The position numbers and the translations under genes are program-made. A model generated the notes under the pieces. The model saw only the letters and a list, made by a program, of their open reading frames with translations, was not told where the DNA came from and searched no databases. A stretch of 64,000 nucleotides of DNA from NCBI GenBank assembly GCA_004362315.1, contig SNWL01000003.1, positions 1,426,001 through 1,490,000 of the forward strand. The letters are read 5' to 3'. This DNA comes from Mycobacterium sp. BK086. GTDB lineage: Bacteria; Actinomycetota; Actinomycetes; Mycobacteriales; Mycobacteriaceae. This document shows positions 32,116-41,029 of this stretch, in pieces; position 1 is the first letter of the stretch, and the number at the start of each line of letters is the position of its first letter.

Positions 32116-33411
32116 CTAGCGCCGCGCGATCACTTCCAGCGCGATCTCGCGGCTGGGCTTGGTGGCGATGCCGCGGGGCACCGCACGAGGTGGCTTCCCC
32201 TGCTCGTGAGACCGCAGGTCAAGGGTTTTCATGATGGTGCCGATCGACACCGCCAGCTCACTGTGCGCGAAGGTCGCACCGATACAACGTCGGTACCCGC
32301 CCCCGAATGGCGCGTACTGAAACGGCGACGGCTTGGGGCCGAGGAACCGCTCGGGGTTGAAGGTCGTGGGATCGGTCCATATGTCCGGATTGAAATGCAA
32401 TGCGGGAAGCGCGATTCCGACCACGTCGCCCGCTGAGCAGGCGACGCCGGCGACGGTGAGCGGGGCGGTGAGCCTGCGCAACACGATCGGTACCGTCGGA
32501 TGGACCCGCAATGTCTCCTGGATAACCGCACCGAGATACGGCAGGGTGGCGATGTCCGCAGGCGTGGCCGCGGACGCCAGTTCGTCGATCACCCGGACCC
32601 GGATGCCGTCGTCGCGATGGATGTGGTGCAGTGCCCAGGCCAAGGACGTCGAACTGGTTTCGTGTCCGGCGGCCAGCATCGTCCGCAGCTGATCGCGCAG
32701 AACGTCGTCACCGAGTACGTTGCCTTCGTCATCGGTCGCGTCCAGAATCAGGCCGAGCACATCGCTGCCGTGTTCGCCGCTGCCCCTTCGCTCGTCGATC
32801 TGCTCGGACAACAGCCGGTCCAGTTGAGCGCGGAAGGCAACCAGCCGGGCCCAGGGCCCGCGCCCGGCGACATCACGGCGCAGCCACGGCACCAGCATCA
32901 GCATCGCGCTGCCGGAGCGTAGCAATTGCGTTGTCACCCGCGAGTATTCACTGCGACGGGCGCGATCCGTCACCCCGAACACGACGCGGATGACGACGTC
33001 CAAGGTGATGTTCTGGGCGGCCTCGCCGACGAGTAACCGATCACCCGGTCCCAGCGTGGCGATCTGGTCACACGCGGCCTCGGCGATCAGGTCGACGTAG
33101 TGGCGCATGAGCTCACCGCGGAACGGGGGCGTCAGGACGCTTCGGGCCCGTCGATGTGCCTCGCCGGACAGCAGGATCAGCGAGTTCGGTCCGACGACGG
33201 GTTCGATCGGGTTGGGCAGCGGGGCACGACACTGTGCGCTTGGAGCCGTGAGGATGTCCCGCGCACCCTCGGCGGTCGCAAAGAACAGGACTTCGCCGAG
33301 CCCGGGAAATCGCACAGGGAAAGGTTTTTGGTCAGATGCGTGACGCCGGAAGAATCCTTCTGGGTCGGCACCGGCCCAGGCCGCGCGGCCCAGTGCCGCA
33401 AGCGCGCTCAC
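32116..33411 (-). CDS. Cytochrome P450 (last gene of lipid-type biosynthetic operon)
   Basis: The 431-aa P450 has I-helix AAGHETSS, K-helix ETLR and the heme loop FGGGYRRCIG with Cys at about 376. It would hydroxylate or otherwise oxidise a substrate using ferredoxin encoded elsewhere. It starts at GTG 33411, overlapping the methyltransferase stop by 4 nt (GTGA). It is the ninth and last gene of the operon that begins at 42687, so a tailoring role on the operon product is likely. Confidence 0.92.
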   Translation of the reverse strand: MSALAALGRAAWAGADPEGFFRRHASDQKPFPVRFPGLGEVLFFATAEGARDILTAPSAQCRAPLPNPIEPVVGPNSLILLSGEAHRRARSVLTPPFRGELMRHYVDLIAEAACDQIATLGPGDRLLVGEAAQNITLDVVIRVVFGVTDRARRSEYSRVTTQLLRSGSAMLMLVPWLRRDVAGRGPWARLVAFRAQLDRLLSEQIDERRGSGEHGSDVLGLILDATDDEGNVLGDDVLRDQLRTMLAAGHETSSTSLAWALHHIHRDDGIRVRVIDELASAATPADIATLPYLGAVIQETLRVHPTVPIVLRRLTAPLTVAGVACSAGDVVGIALPALHFNPDIWTDPTTFNPERFLGPKPSPFQYAPFGGGYRRCIGATFAHSELAVSIGTIMKTLDLRSHEQGKPPRAVPRGIATKPSREIALEVIARR

Positions 33412-34136
33412 GTCCGCCTCGACGCCACGACGATCTGGTTACGGCCCAGCCTGCTGATCTCGAGACCGATCGCCGGATCGGCGAGGGCGCGAAATGCCGA
33501 GGGGCTGTATGCGCGTAGCGAACTGATCAGACCGTCGTGAGCGAACGGCAGGAACACGAACGGCAGCATCGACGCCAACCGGAGCAGGTGTACCGGGGCG
33601 GGCGGCCGGTATAGGTCACAGACGAGCAGCCTGTCCGCCACCCGGGTGCCCTCGGTCAACACCCGGGCAGCCTGGGCCGGCCGCAGGTGATGAAACGAGA
33701 GGGCAAACAGCGCCAGGTCATAGGAGCCGTCGGCCGCGTCGATGTCGGTGGCGTCGACGCGGCGCACGACAGCGCGAGGATGGCTGCCCAGGTCGCCGGC
33801 GGCGATGTGCGACACCGATACCGGGTCGATGTCGGTGACCGTGACGTGGGCGTTCGGGTGCGTTTTCAGCAGAGCTCGGGACAGCGCACCGTGACCCGCT
33901 CCGAGTTCCAGGATCTTCGGGGTGGGGATGTCCGCGACCAGTGGCAGGGCCCGGGCGGCGAGGTGATCGTGATCGCGCAGGATTCGGCCCATCCAGTCGA
34001 GCGACCAGATCACCTGCCGCTTGACGCGGTCGCTGACATCGTCTCGGTCCAGGTATTCCGGACGATCGGTCTGAAGACGTCGATCCAGCCACGACGCGTC
34101 GAACCCGCCGCGCGGCATGGTGGCAATGTCCATCAT
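33408..34136 (-). CDS. SAM-dependent methyltransferase
   Basis: The 242-aa class I methyltransferase has motif I ILELGAGHG at about residues 75-83, an acidic residue at the end of strand 2 (VTVTDIDP) and LALFALSFHHL as the post-II region. The substrate atom is unknown. A hydrophobic stretch, LASMLPFVFLPFA, near residue 190 may contact a lipid or membrane. The ATG at 34136 overlaps the O-methyltransferase stop (ATGA). Two methyltransferases in one operon imply at least two methylations or two alternative acceptors. Confidence 0.85.
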   Translation of the reverse strand: MMDIATMPRGGFDASWLDRRLQTDRPEYLDRDDVSDRVKRQVIWSLDWMGRILRDHDHLAARALPLVADIPTPKILELGAGHGALSRALLKTHPNAHVTVTDIDPVSVSHIAAGDLGSHPRAVVRRVDATDIDAADGSYDLALFALSFHHLRPAQAARVLTEGTRVADRLLVCDLYRPPAPVHLLRLASMLPFVFLPFAHDGLISSLRAYSPSAFRALADPAIGLEISRLGRNQIVVASRRT

Positions 34137-35251
34137 GGGCCCACCCAGCTTGGCGACACTTCGTCGGCAACCGCCTCGACCACACTGAGCGGTGAGGCGG
34201 TCGGCACCACCCGGGTCATCCGGAACCCGGCTTGCGCCAACAGCTTCCGGTACTCATCGGCTGACCGCTCGCGGGAGCCGAGGTTCAGCAACATTTCCAG
34301 GTCCACCCAGTTCTCCGGACCGTCGCGGCCGTTCTCGCGCACGACCATCTCGACGAGCAGCACCGTGGTGCCCGGCCGGGCCGCCGCCCGAACATTGCGC
34401 AAGATCTGCAGCGCCTTGTCGTCCGGCCAGTCGTGGATGATGTTCTTCAGCAGGTAAGCATCACCCCCGCCGGGAACCTGATCGAAGAACGACCCTTCGA
34501 CGATCCGCACACGGTCGGCGACGTGGTTGGCGCTCAACAACTCTGGTGCGCCCGCGACGACCCGCGGCACATCGTAGAGCACGCCGTCGGATCCGGGTGT
34601 CGCACCGAGGATCGCGGCCAGCATCGCACCCTGTCCCCCACCGACGTCGACGATCGTGCGATGTGTCGAGAAGTCATAGCTGGCCACCACGACGGCCAGC
34701 GTCATCTGGGCAAGGCTGGTCATCGTCTGGTCGAAGAGGTCGGCATGGTCGGGGATGTGGATGAGATAGTCGAACCCTTCCATGCCGCGCAGTGCGGGCA
34801 CGATCGACTCACCTGTTCGCACCGAGTCGGTGAGCAGCGTCCAGCGTTCACGCTGTTCTTGGGAACCCTGGAACAGAGCCGCTCCCTTCAGCGAGATCGG
34901 CGCGTCGGAACGGAGGGTCGCGGCAAGGGAATTCAGTGCGTAGCGACCGTCGCGGCGGCGACGGAAGATTCCGCGGCCGATCAGCGCCCGCATCAACCGG
35001 CGCAGCGCGTCGGAGTCGGCACCCACCCGGGCAGCCAGCTCATCGATCGACAGTGGTCCGTCCGCAAGCGCATCGGCGATACCGAGCTGAGCGGCCGTCG
35101 TGATCGCCTGCGCGGGCCACCCGGATACGACCAGCTCCATCATGGCCATGGGTGCGGGCAGCATGCGTTGGTGGAGCAGCAGTAGGTGATGCCGAGTCCA
35201 CTCGACTCCGCGGGCGAGCCAGGCGGGCGGCACCTTGGCGGCCTTAGGCAT
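34133..35251 (-). CDS. O-methyltransferase (COMT/tetracenomycin type)
   Basis: The 372-aa protein has a winged-helix dimerisation domain (AAQLGIADALADGPLSIDELA...) followed by a SAM domain with VDVGGGQGAMLAAIL. It carries the catalytic His pattern IIHDWPDDKA found in caffeate- and polyketide-type O-methyltransferases, so a hydroxyl or enol is the expected acceptor. The N-terminal extension of about 30 residues is basic. It overlaps the MMPL gene by 8 nt and the next methyltransferase by 4 nt. Confidence 0.9.
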   Translation of the reverse strand: MPKAAKVPPAWLARGVEWTRHHLLLLHQRMLPAPMAMMELVVSGWPAQAITTAAQLGIADALADGPLSIDELAARVGADSDALRRLMRALIGRGIFRRRRDGRYALNSLAATLRSDAPISLKGAALFQGSQEQRERWTLLTDSVRTGESIVPALRGMEGFDYLIHIPDHADLFDQTMTSLAQMTLAVVVASYDFSTHRTIVDVGGGQGAMLAAILGATPGSDGVLYDVPRVVAGAPELLSANHVADRVRIVEGSFFDQVPGGGDAYLLKNIIHDWPDDKALQILRNVRAAARPGTTVLLVEMVVRENGRDGPENWVDLEMLLNLGSRERSADEYRKLLAQAGFRMTRVVPTASPLSVVEAVADEVSPSWVGP

Positions 35252-37454
35252 GGGGTGCCTCCCGGATTCCGACCCGTTGATGTAGCCGAACGAGTGATGC
35301 CGGTGCCCACCAATTCAATCGGCCCATCAGGTGCATGAACGCCGGAACCAGCAGTACCCGCACGAGGGTGGCGTCGGCCACGATCGCCAGCGTCAATCCG
35401 ACACCCAGCATCCGTAGGAACGACACCTGTGCACCGGACAGTGCCGCGAAGGTGATGGCCATGATCAGTGCGGCGGCGGTGATCACCCGCGCGGTGCGGG
35501 CCAGTCCCAGCGCGACACTGGTGTCGTTGTCGGCGGCGGACTTACCGCTCGCCAGCCAGAATTCGCGGATCCGCGATACCAGGAAGACCTCGTAGTCCAT
35601 CGACAGTCCGAACGCGATGCAGAACAGCAGCACGGGGATGCTGATCGCCAGGGTTCCGGTCGACGTGGTGCCCAAGGCACCGAGGTTGCCGTCCTGGAAG
35701 ATCCACACCAGCGCACCGAATGCGGCGGAGAGCGAAAGAACATTGAGTAGCAACGCTTTCAGCGGCACCACGACGCTTCCGGTCATCAGGAACAGCAGCG
35801 CGAACGTGACGACCGCGATGATCGCGAGGACCATCCACAGCCGGGATCCGATGGCGCCGGCGGTATCCCGGTTGATCTGCGGGGTGCCGCCGATGAGCAC
35901 CTGCCGGCCCGCGGGCGCGGGAACCGCCTGCAGCAGGTCGAGCTGACTCTCGGATGCGTGCGAATACAGCGGTGCGGTGCTGGTGACGGTGAGGAACGCG
36001 CTGCCGTTCGTGACGGCGGTCGCAGCCGTCGGCGGACCCACGGCCGCGCCCTTGACGAAGGTGACGCCGGGCGACGAAACGGACGACACGGCGGGCACCT
36101 CCGACAGTGCCGCGGCGTAGGTATCGAGTTCTGCCGCACTGACGTTCTTGACATCCGGTATCACGATGGTCAGATTCCTGGCCAGGTCGGCGGCGAACTC
36201 GGTGCGCAGCTGGTCGCCGACCACGTGCGCCGAACTCGACGTCGGCAGCACCCGGTCGTCTGGGACTCCCCAGTTGGCGCCGAGGAACGGGGCGCCGAGC
36301 ACCGCCAGAAGCGCGACGATCAACACCGAAACAGGTACCGCCCTGCGCATCGAGAACATGGCCAGCCGATACCACGGGCTCGCCTCCACCGGACGTACTG
36401 CCGCGACCGGACGCCGCAACCAGCGGCGCAGATCCAGCGAGTCCAGCCGGTCACCGAGCAACACGATCGCCGCAGGTGTCACGAAAACCGCAGCGAGAGA
36501 AGCAAATGCGACCACGGCGACACCCGCATAACCGAACGACTTGAGGGCATAGATCGGGAACAACACCATCGCCGCCATCGACAGCGCGACCGTCATCGCG
36601 GAGAACAACACCGTCCGGCCAGCCGAGACCATGGTGTGCCTGAGCGCGTCGTCGCGTCCGGCACCGGCCGCCAGTTCGTCGCGGAACCGGCTCAACAGGA
36701 GCAGCGTGTAATCAATGGCCAGCGCCAGCCCAAGAGCCACAGCGAGATTGAGCGCGAAGATCGAGACATCGGTGGCGAACGTGACCACGTGCAGCACGGC
36801 CATCGCGCCGAAGATCGCGACGGCGCCCACCGCCAGCGGTAACGAGGCCGCGACCAAACCCCCGAACACCCAGACCAGAACCAGGAAGCTGAGCGGAATC
36901 GCGACGCCCTCCATGATCTTCAGGTCTTTCTCGCTCTGCTCGGTGATCTGCAGCATCATGGCCGCCTCACCACCGGCCCGCACGGTCACGCCGTCGCGAT
37001 CGTGAACCACCTTGCGCATCAATACCCCGGCGTTCTTGGGCGCGCCGTTGTCGCCGCCGGTGATGCCCGCCACGATCAGGCCTGTCGTGCCGTCCTTACT
37101 GATCAACGACGCGGCCGCCGACGGCGGAGCGGTCCACGGTGAGCTCACCGTCGCCACGGTGGACGCCTGGCTCAGCGTCTGCACGATCTCGGTGCCCACC
37201 GCCCGCGCCGCGGCGGCATTCGCGCCGTCCGGCGAGCTGACGGTGATCAGCAGCGGCATGTCTCCTTGCCCGAACGTGCTCGCCAGCACACTCCTCGCCT
37301 GCGAGGACTGCGCGCCCGGATCGGTCAGTCCACCCGCGGAAAGCTTGCCGGCGACCGGAACACCGAACGCCGCCATAGCGACCAGCACCAGCACCGCGAT
37401 CGCAATCATCCGCCGAGGAGCGCGAATCGCGAGTGCCGCGATACCCGCTAACAC
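35244..37454 (-). CDS. MMPL/RND-family transporter (MmpL-like)
   Basis: The 736-aa inner-membrane protein has two RND halves, each with a first helix, a large periplasmic loop and a helix bundle. The proton-relay Asp-Tyr pairs are in LALAIDYTLLLLSRFRDE (D about 248) and FGLSMDYEVFLVSRIREF (D about 620). It is shorter than the large lipid MmpLs (about 950-1,000 aa) and lacks their long second loop and tail. I start at GTG 37454, which overlaps the acyl-AMP ligase stop by 7 nt; the 82 upstream codons are a shadow of that gene. It probably exports the operon product. Confidence 0.9.
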   Translation of the reverse strand: MLAGIAALAIRAPRRMIAIAVLVLVAMAAFGVPVAGKLSAGGLTDPGAQSSQARSVLASTFGQGDMPLLITVSSPDGANAAAARAVGTEIVQTLSQASTVATVSSPWTAPPSAAASLISKDGTTGLIVAGITGGDNGAPKNAGVLMRKVVHDRDGVTVRAGGEAAMMLQITEQSEKDLKIMEGVAIPLSFLVLVWVFGGLVAASLPLAVGAVAIFGAMAVLHVVTFATDVSIFALNLAVALGLALAIDYTLLLLSRFRDELAAGAGRDDALRHTMVSAGRTVLFSAMTVALSMAAMVLFPIYALKSFGYAGVAVVAFASLAAVFVTPAAIVLLGDRLDSLDLRRWLRRPVAAVRPVEASPWYRLAMFSMRRAVPVSVLIVALLAVLGAPFLGANWGVPDDRVLPTSSSAHVVGDQLRTEFAADLARNLTIVIPDVKNVSAAELDTYAAALSEVPAVSSVSSPGVTFVKGAAVGPPTAATAVTNGSAFLTVTSTAPLYSHASESQLDLLQAVPAPAGRQVLIGGTPQINRDTAGAIGSRLWMVLAIIAVVTFALLFLMTGSVVVPLKALLLNVLSLSAAFGALVWIFQDGNLGALGTTSTGTLAISIPVLLFCIAFGLSMDYEVFLVSRIREFWLASGKSAADNDTSVALGLARTARVITAAALIMAITFAALSGAQVSFLRMLGVGLTLAIVADATLVRVLLVPAFMHLMGRLNWWAPASLVRLHQRVGIREAPHA

Positions 37455-39058
37455 GGCGACAGCGTTCCCGCCAGCCACTGTGTGCGCGCCTCGAGCCGGC
37501 GAAGTTTTCCGCTGGACGTGCGCGGCAACGTGCCGGGTGCCACCAGCTCGACGTGTCCGACGGCGATACCCGTCCGCTGCAGCACGCTGGACGCCACGTC
37601 TGCTGCCAGGTTCTCGGGGGCGTCGGCTGTGGTCTCGACGATCATGGCCAGTGCCTCGTCGTCCGCATCGACGGGCACGTAGGCGACGGCCACCGCGCAT
37701 CCTGTGCGAACACCGGTCAGCCCGTCGAGTGCGGCCTCGAAATCCTGGGGTGCGTGGTTCGCACCCCGGATGATGATGGTCTCCTTGCTGCGTCCGCAGA
37801 CGAAAAGCTCACCGCCATGGACGAATCCGAGATCACCACAGTCGAGCCAGCCGTCGTGCAGCACCTGAGCGGTCAGGTCTGCGCGACCGAAGTAGCCGGC
37901 CATCACACTCGGCCCCCGGACGAAGATGTGGCCCACCTCGCCGGCGGGCAGCGGACGGGAGTCCTCAGCACGAATCTCGACCTCGACCCCCGCCAGGGGG
38001 CGGCCGGTGCTCACCAGCTCCTTGTTGTCGCGCTCGACGACGCTGAACTGACTGCCCGCCGGCTTGAACGTCACCGCCAACGATGCTTCGGCCAGCCCGT
38101 AGACGGGAGTGAACGCCTGCCCGTCGAATCCCCATGCACCGAAGCGTTCGCTGAAGCGGCGCTGAACCTCGGCACTGGTCAGCTCGGCACCGTTCAGGCA
38201 CAACCGCCACGAACTCAGGTCCACGCCGTCAAGATCCTCGTCGCGAATCCGCTTCAGGCACAAGCCGAATGCGAAATTGGGTGCGGCGGTGATCGTGCCG
38301 CGGTGTCTGGAGATGGCGCGCAGCCAGGCGGCCGGAACGGCCAAAAACAGTTCGGGTGGCAACAACACCAGGGGGCGGGGCAGGTAGAACGCCGTCAACA
38401 GATTTCCGATCAACCCCATGTCGTGATAGAGCGGCAACCAGGTGACACCCACCTGCTCGGGCATGCCCGCGGTGACGAAGTAGTCGGCGATCGCCGCCAT
38501 GTTGTAGAGCAGGTTGTCGTGGGTGAGGGCGACGGGTTTGGGGTCATGGGTGGTGCCCGACGAGAATTGGATGAGTGCGAGATCGGTGGGCGCGATCACG
38601 ACATCGTCGCCTTCAGCGCCACTGAGCTCTACTGTTGTGACGCAACGGCTCTCGGACGACTCGAGCAGTGGCCGGATCCGATCTTCAGTCACCACAAGGG
38701 TGGCTTGAACCGCACGCAACATCGCCGCGGTCCGGTGCCGATACTCGTCGAGCTTGCCCAGCCGCACCGGAGGGTACATCGGCACGGGAATGGCCCCCGC
38801 GTACAGCACACCGAAGAAACTGGCGACGAACTCCGGCCCGGTCGGCAACACCAGCGCGACACGATCGCCGGTCTTCACTCCGGCGGCGCGCAGACCCCCG
38901 GCGAGTGCGCGCGCCTGGCGGTGGATTTCGGTAAACGAGACTGCGGTGTCGTTCTCGTTGCGGTCGACGAAGAACAGTTTCTGCTCGCTGTGCGCTGCGG
39001 CGTCGAGCATCTCGGTCAACGTCGCGAACTTGGGCCGTATCGCCGGGGCTGCGGTCAC
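37448..39058 (-). CDS. Fatty acyl-AMP ligase (FAAL, FadD-type)
   Basis: The 536-aa adenylating enzyme has the A3/P-loop FSSGTTHDPKPVALTH (165-180). Its DPKPV form is typical of FAALs rather than acyl-CoA ligases (GxPKG). TWLPLYHDMGLIGN and YGLAEASLAVTF also fit FAALs, and the C-terminal LPRTSSGKLRR supplies the catalytic Lys. FAALs load a fatty acid as acyl-AMP onto an acyl carrier protein, and the carrier gene is immediately upstream with a 4-nt GTGA overlap. Chain length cannot be predicted here. Confidence 0.92.
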   Translation of the reverse strand: MTAAPAIRPKFATLTEMLDAAAHSEQKLFFVDRNENDTAVSFTEIHRQARALAGGLRAAGVKTGDRVALVLPTGPEFVASFFGVLYAGAIPVPMYPPVRLGKLDEYRHRTAAMLRAVQATLVVTEDRIRPLLESSESRCVTTVELSGAEGDDVVIAPTDLALIQFSSGTTHDPKPVALTHDNLLYNMAAIADYFVTAGMPEQVGVTWLPLYHDMGLIGNLLTAFYLPRPLVLLPPELFLAVPAAWLRAISRHRGTITAAPNFAFGLCLKRIRDEDLDGVDLSSWRLCLNGAELTSAEVQRRFSERFGAWGFDGQAFTPVYGLAEASLAVTFKPAGSQFSVVERDNKELVSTGRPLAGVEVEIRAEDSRPLPAGEVGHIFVRGPSVMAGYFGRADLTAQVLHDGWLDCGDLGFVHGGELFVCGRSKETIIIRGANHAPQDFEAALDGLTGVRTGCAVAVAYVPVDADDEALAMIVETTADAPENLAADVASSVLQRTGIAVGHVELVAPGTLPRTSSGKLRRLEARTQWLAGTLSPC

Positions 39059-39315
39059 GTTCGCTCCTGGATGCGGCGCAACACCAACTGGGCCAGCTCA
39101 CCGACGGTGGTCAGGTCGTCGTCGTCCTGCGCGTCCAGATCGATGTCGTAGCGCGCCTCGATCCGGAAGACCAGCGACAGCACCTGCGCTGAGTCCAGTC
39201 CCGCATCCTGAAGGCCGGATTCGGGCGTGAGAGTGACTGCAGTGCTGTCGGTTTCGGATTCGATGAACCCGATGATCTCCTGGGTGAGCCCCGCCAACGT
39301 GACCTGCTGTGTCAT
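39055..39315 (-). CDS. Acyl carrier protein
   Basis: The 86-aa carrier has the phosphopantetheine site GLDSAQVLSLVF, with Ser42 as the attachment residue, and an acidic helix II/III region (DLDAQDDDDLTTVG). I prefer ATG 39315, which overlaps the KAS III stop as ATGA; a GTG at 39333 would add six residues. It is the probable acceptor of the acyl group from the neighbouring FAAL and the donor for the KAS III-like enzyme. Confidence 0.92.
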   Translation of the reverse strand: MTQQVTLAGLTQEIIGFIESETDSTAVTLTPESGLQDAGLDSAQVLSLVFRIEARYDIDLDAQDDDDLTTVGELAQLVLRRIQERT

Positions 39316-40346
39316 TTCCGGGTTCCGCCCCACTGGATGGCCGCGGCACCCGCGAAGTCGCCGGCGTGCGCGAACCCGGCCATCATCACGACGTCACCGG
39401 CGCCGATCTGGCCATCGCGGATGGCGGCCTCGAAGTTCACCGGGATCGCCACCGCGAACAAATTGCCGCACTCGTGGAAGGTATCGCGATGCCGCTCAGG
39501 CGAAATGTCAAGCGCCTCATTCCAGTTGCGTAGCAACAGGCGATTGGGCTGATTGGTGACCAGCAGGTCGAGGTCGCCCGGTTTCACCCCGATGCGATCG
39601 CAGACCGCACGCACCACCGCGGGAACCTGCCGGTTGCCGCGGGCGAGCACCTTGATGATCTTGCCCTCGTTGAACCCGACATAGCCCTGCCCCGGCCCGG
39701 CCTCCCACCACCGCCGCGCCGGATCTGCGGCCAAGGTCATGTCGGTGGCATTCTCACCGAAGTAGCGGCATTCGACATCGAGCACGGGCGAGCTGTCTGA
39801 CAACGTCACCAAGCCGACCGCCGCACCGTCGCCGGGAACCGACGCCTGAGCCAGCTTGCGTACCTGGTCCTGTTCGAAGATCTTGCCCGCGGCGTTCTGC
39901 GCGACCGCAATCAGCGCGGTGCGCCCAGCGCCGCTCGTCAGTAGCTGGCGAGCGAGCTTGAGCATCAACACAAATGCCGCGCACCCGCCGTTGTGCACGT
40001 CGATGATCCACTCGGGGCTGATGCCGAGGCGCTTCGCGACCTCGCCACCCGCACCGAGGATCGGCAGATCGGGCAGCTGCGAGTGTGTCAGCAGCACATC
40101 GACCTCACTGAGCACATCGGCTCCGTGCCGCGCCGTCAGGTCCGCGACAGCGCGCTCGATCATGTCCACATTGGACTCGTCGTCGGCGGCATGATGGCGG
40201 AAATCCGGTGGCCGGAACATCGGGTTGTCGCGCAGGTCGTCGTTGTCGCTGTACTGCGTGTACCAGTCTGCGGCAACACGGTTTTCGGGCAGATATGTGG
40301 CGACGTCGATCAGGCTGACGGTGGGCTGGGAGCCGGCCGGGCTCAT
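39312..40346 (-). CDS. KAS III-like condensing enzyme with altered triad
   Basis: The 344-aa thiolase-fold protein is of the FabH family. The nucleophile is C122 in HNGGCAAF, and the third triad residue is N295 in ECGNLFAVAIP. The usual His in HQAN is replaced: the motif reads TNQPN, with N265 at the His position. Decarboxylative condensation normally needs that His, so this enzyme may act as an acyltransferase or use a different mechanism. ATGA overlaps join it to both neighbours. Confidence 0.88.
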   Translation of the reverse strand: MSPAGSQPTVSLIDVATYLPENRVAADWYTQYSDNDDLRDNPMFRPPDFRHHAADDESNVDMIERAVADLTARHGADVLSEVDVLLTHSQLPDLPILGAGGEVAKRLGISPEWIIDVHNGGCAAFVLMLKLARQLLTSGAGRTALIAVAQNAAGKIFEQDQVRKLAQASVPGDGAAVGLVTLSDSSPVLDVECRYFGENATDMTLAADPARRWWEAGPGQGYVGFNEGKIIKVLARGNRQVPAVVRAVCDRIGVKPGDLDLLVTNQPNRLLLRNWNEALDISPERHRDTFHECGNLFAVAIPVNFEAAIRDGQIGAGDVVMMAGFAHAGDFAGAAAIQWGGTRK

Positions 40347-41029
40347 GATGTCCGCATCCAGTCCGGCGTGACGGGCAGGCCGTTGCGGTGGCGGTATTCG
40401 GCAATCGCCTTGAGGTTCTTCAATTCCAGGAGATGACCCGCGCCGAACATCTCCCAGAAGTCACCCACCCAGACCGGGCGCTCCGGCGGAGCGGTCTCGG
40501 GATACGGATTGTCGTCGTAGAACGGATGGTGACAGTTGGTCCAGAGCACCACCGAACCGGGCTTGTTGAACACCACCTGGGCGTCCACCACGCGCATCAG
40601 ATAGATCATCCACAGGTGCCGGCCCTGATCCCAGGCGCAGTGATAGTCGACCGTGCGCGCCTCGCGGTTGGCGACGGTGCGGGTGTAGATCTCGGTTTCG
40701 CTGCCCAGCCGGTCGTAGGCCAGCCATAGCCCGGCCTCGTCCGTCGGGGTGAACCCACGCAGGCTGTAGGTCCATTCCTCCAGTGAGCGGGTGTCGGCCA
40801 GGTACTCGTACAGTTCGTCGGGCGGGCAGTCGATGAAATCGTTGACGGTGCAGTACTCGCCGAACACGTCGTCGTGGGGATAGACGGCGTGGATCATCTC
40901 CATCAGCACCGGGGTGGCCTTCTCCCTGGGCGAGGTCTCGATGCGCATCAGCCCGGGGATCGGCTCGTCGACGCCCCCAGTCCGGTGATTGTGGTGGGCG
41001 GTGATGTCCTCGAGCGCGGGCAGTGTCAT
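40343..41029 (-). CDS. Protein of unknown function in biosynthetic operon, possibly SRPBCC fold
   Basis: The 228-aa soluble protein is rich in Trp, Tyr and His. A central region (DCPPDELYEYLADTRSLEEW) resembles the start of SRPBCC/START-type ligand-binding or cyclase domains, and the C-terminus has FWEMFGAGHLLELKNL. I cannot assign it firmly. The ATG at 41029 overlaps the TPP-enzyme stop, and its own stop overlaps the KAS III start, so it is made together with them. A role as cyclase, aromatase or substrate-binding partner is inference. Confidence 0.7.
   Translation of the reverse strand: MTLPALEDITAHHNHRTGGVDEPIPGLMRIETSPREKATPVLMEMIHAVYPHDDVFGEYCTVNDFIDCPPDELYEYLADTRSLEEWTYSLRGFTPTDEAGLWLAYDRLGSETEIYTRTVANREARTVDYHCAWDQGRHLWMIYLMRVVDAQVVFNKPGSVVLWTNCHHPFYDDNPYPETAPPERPVWVGDFWEMFGAGHLLELKNLKAIAEYRHRNGLPVTPDWMRTS

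Noticed and set aside
37455-37700. N-terminal 82 codons of the MMPL open frame
   Set aside because: They lie entirely inside the acyl-AMP ligase gene and read as an Arg-rich shadow; GTG 37454 gives the expected first transmembrane helix.
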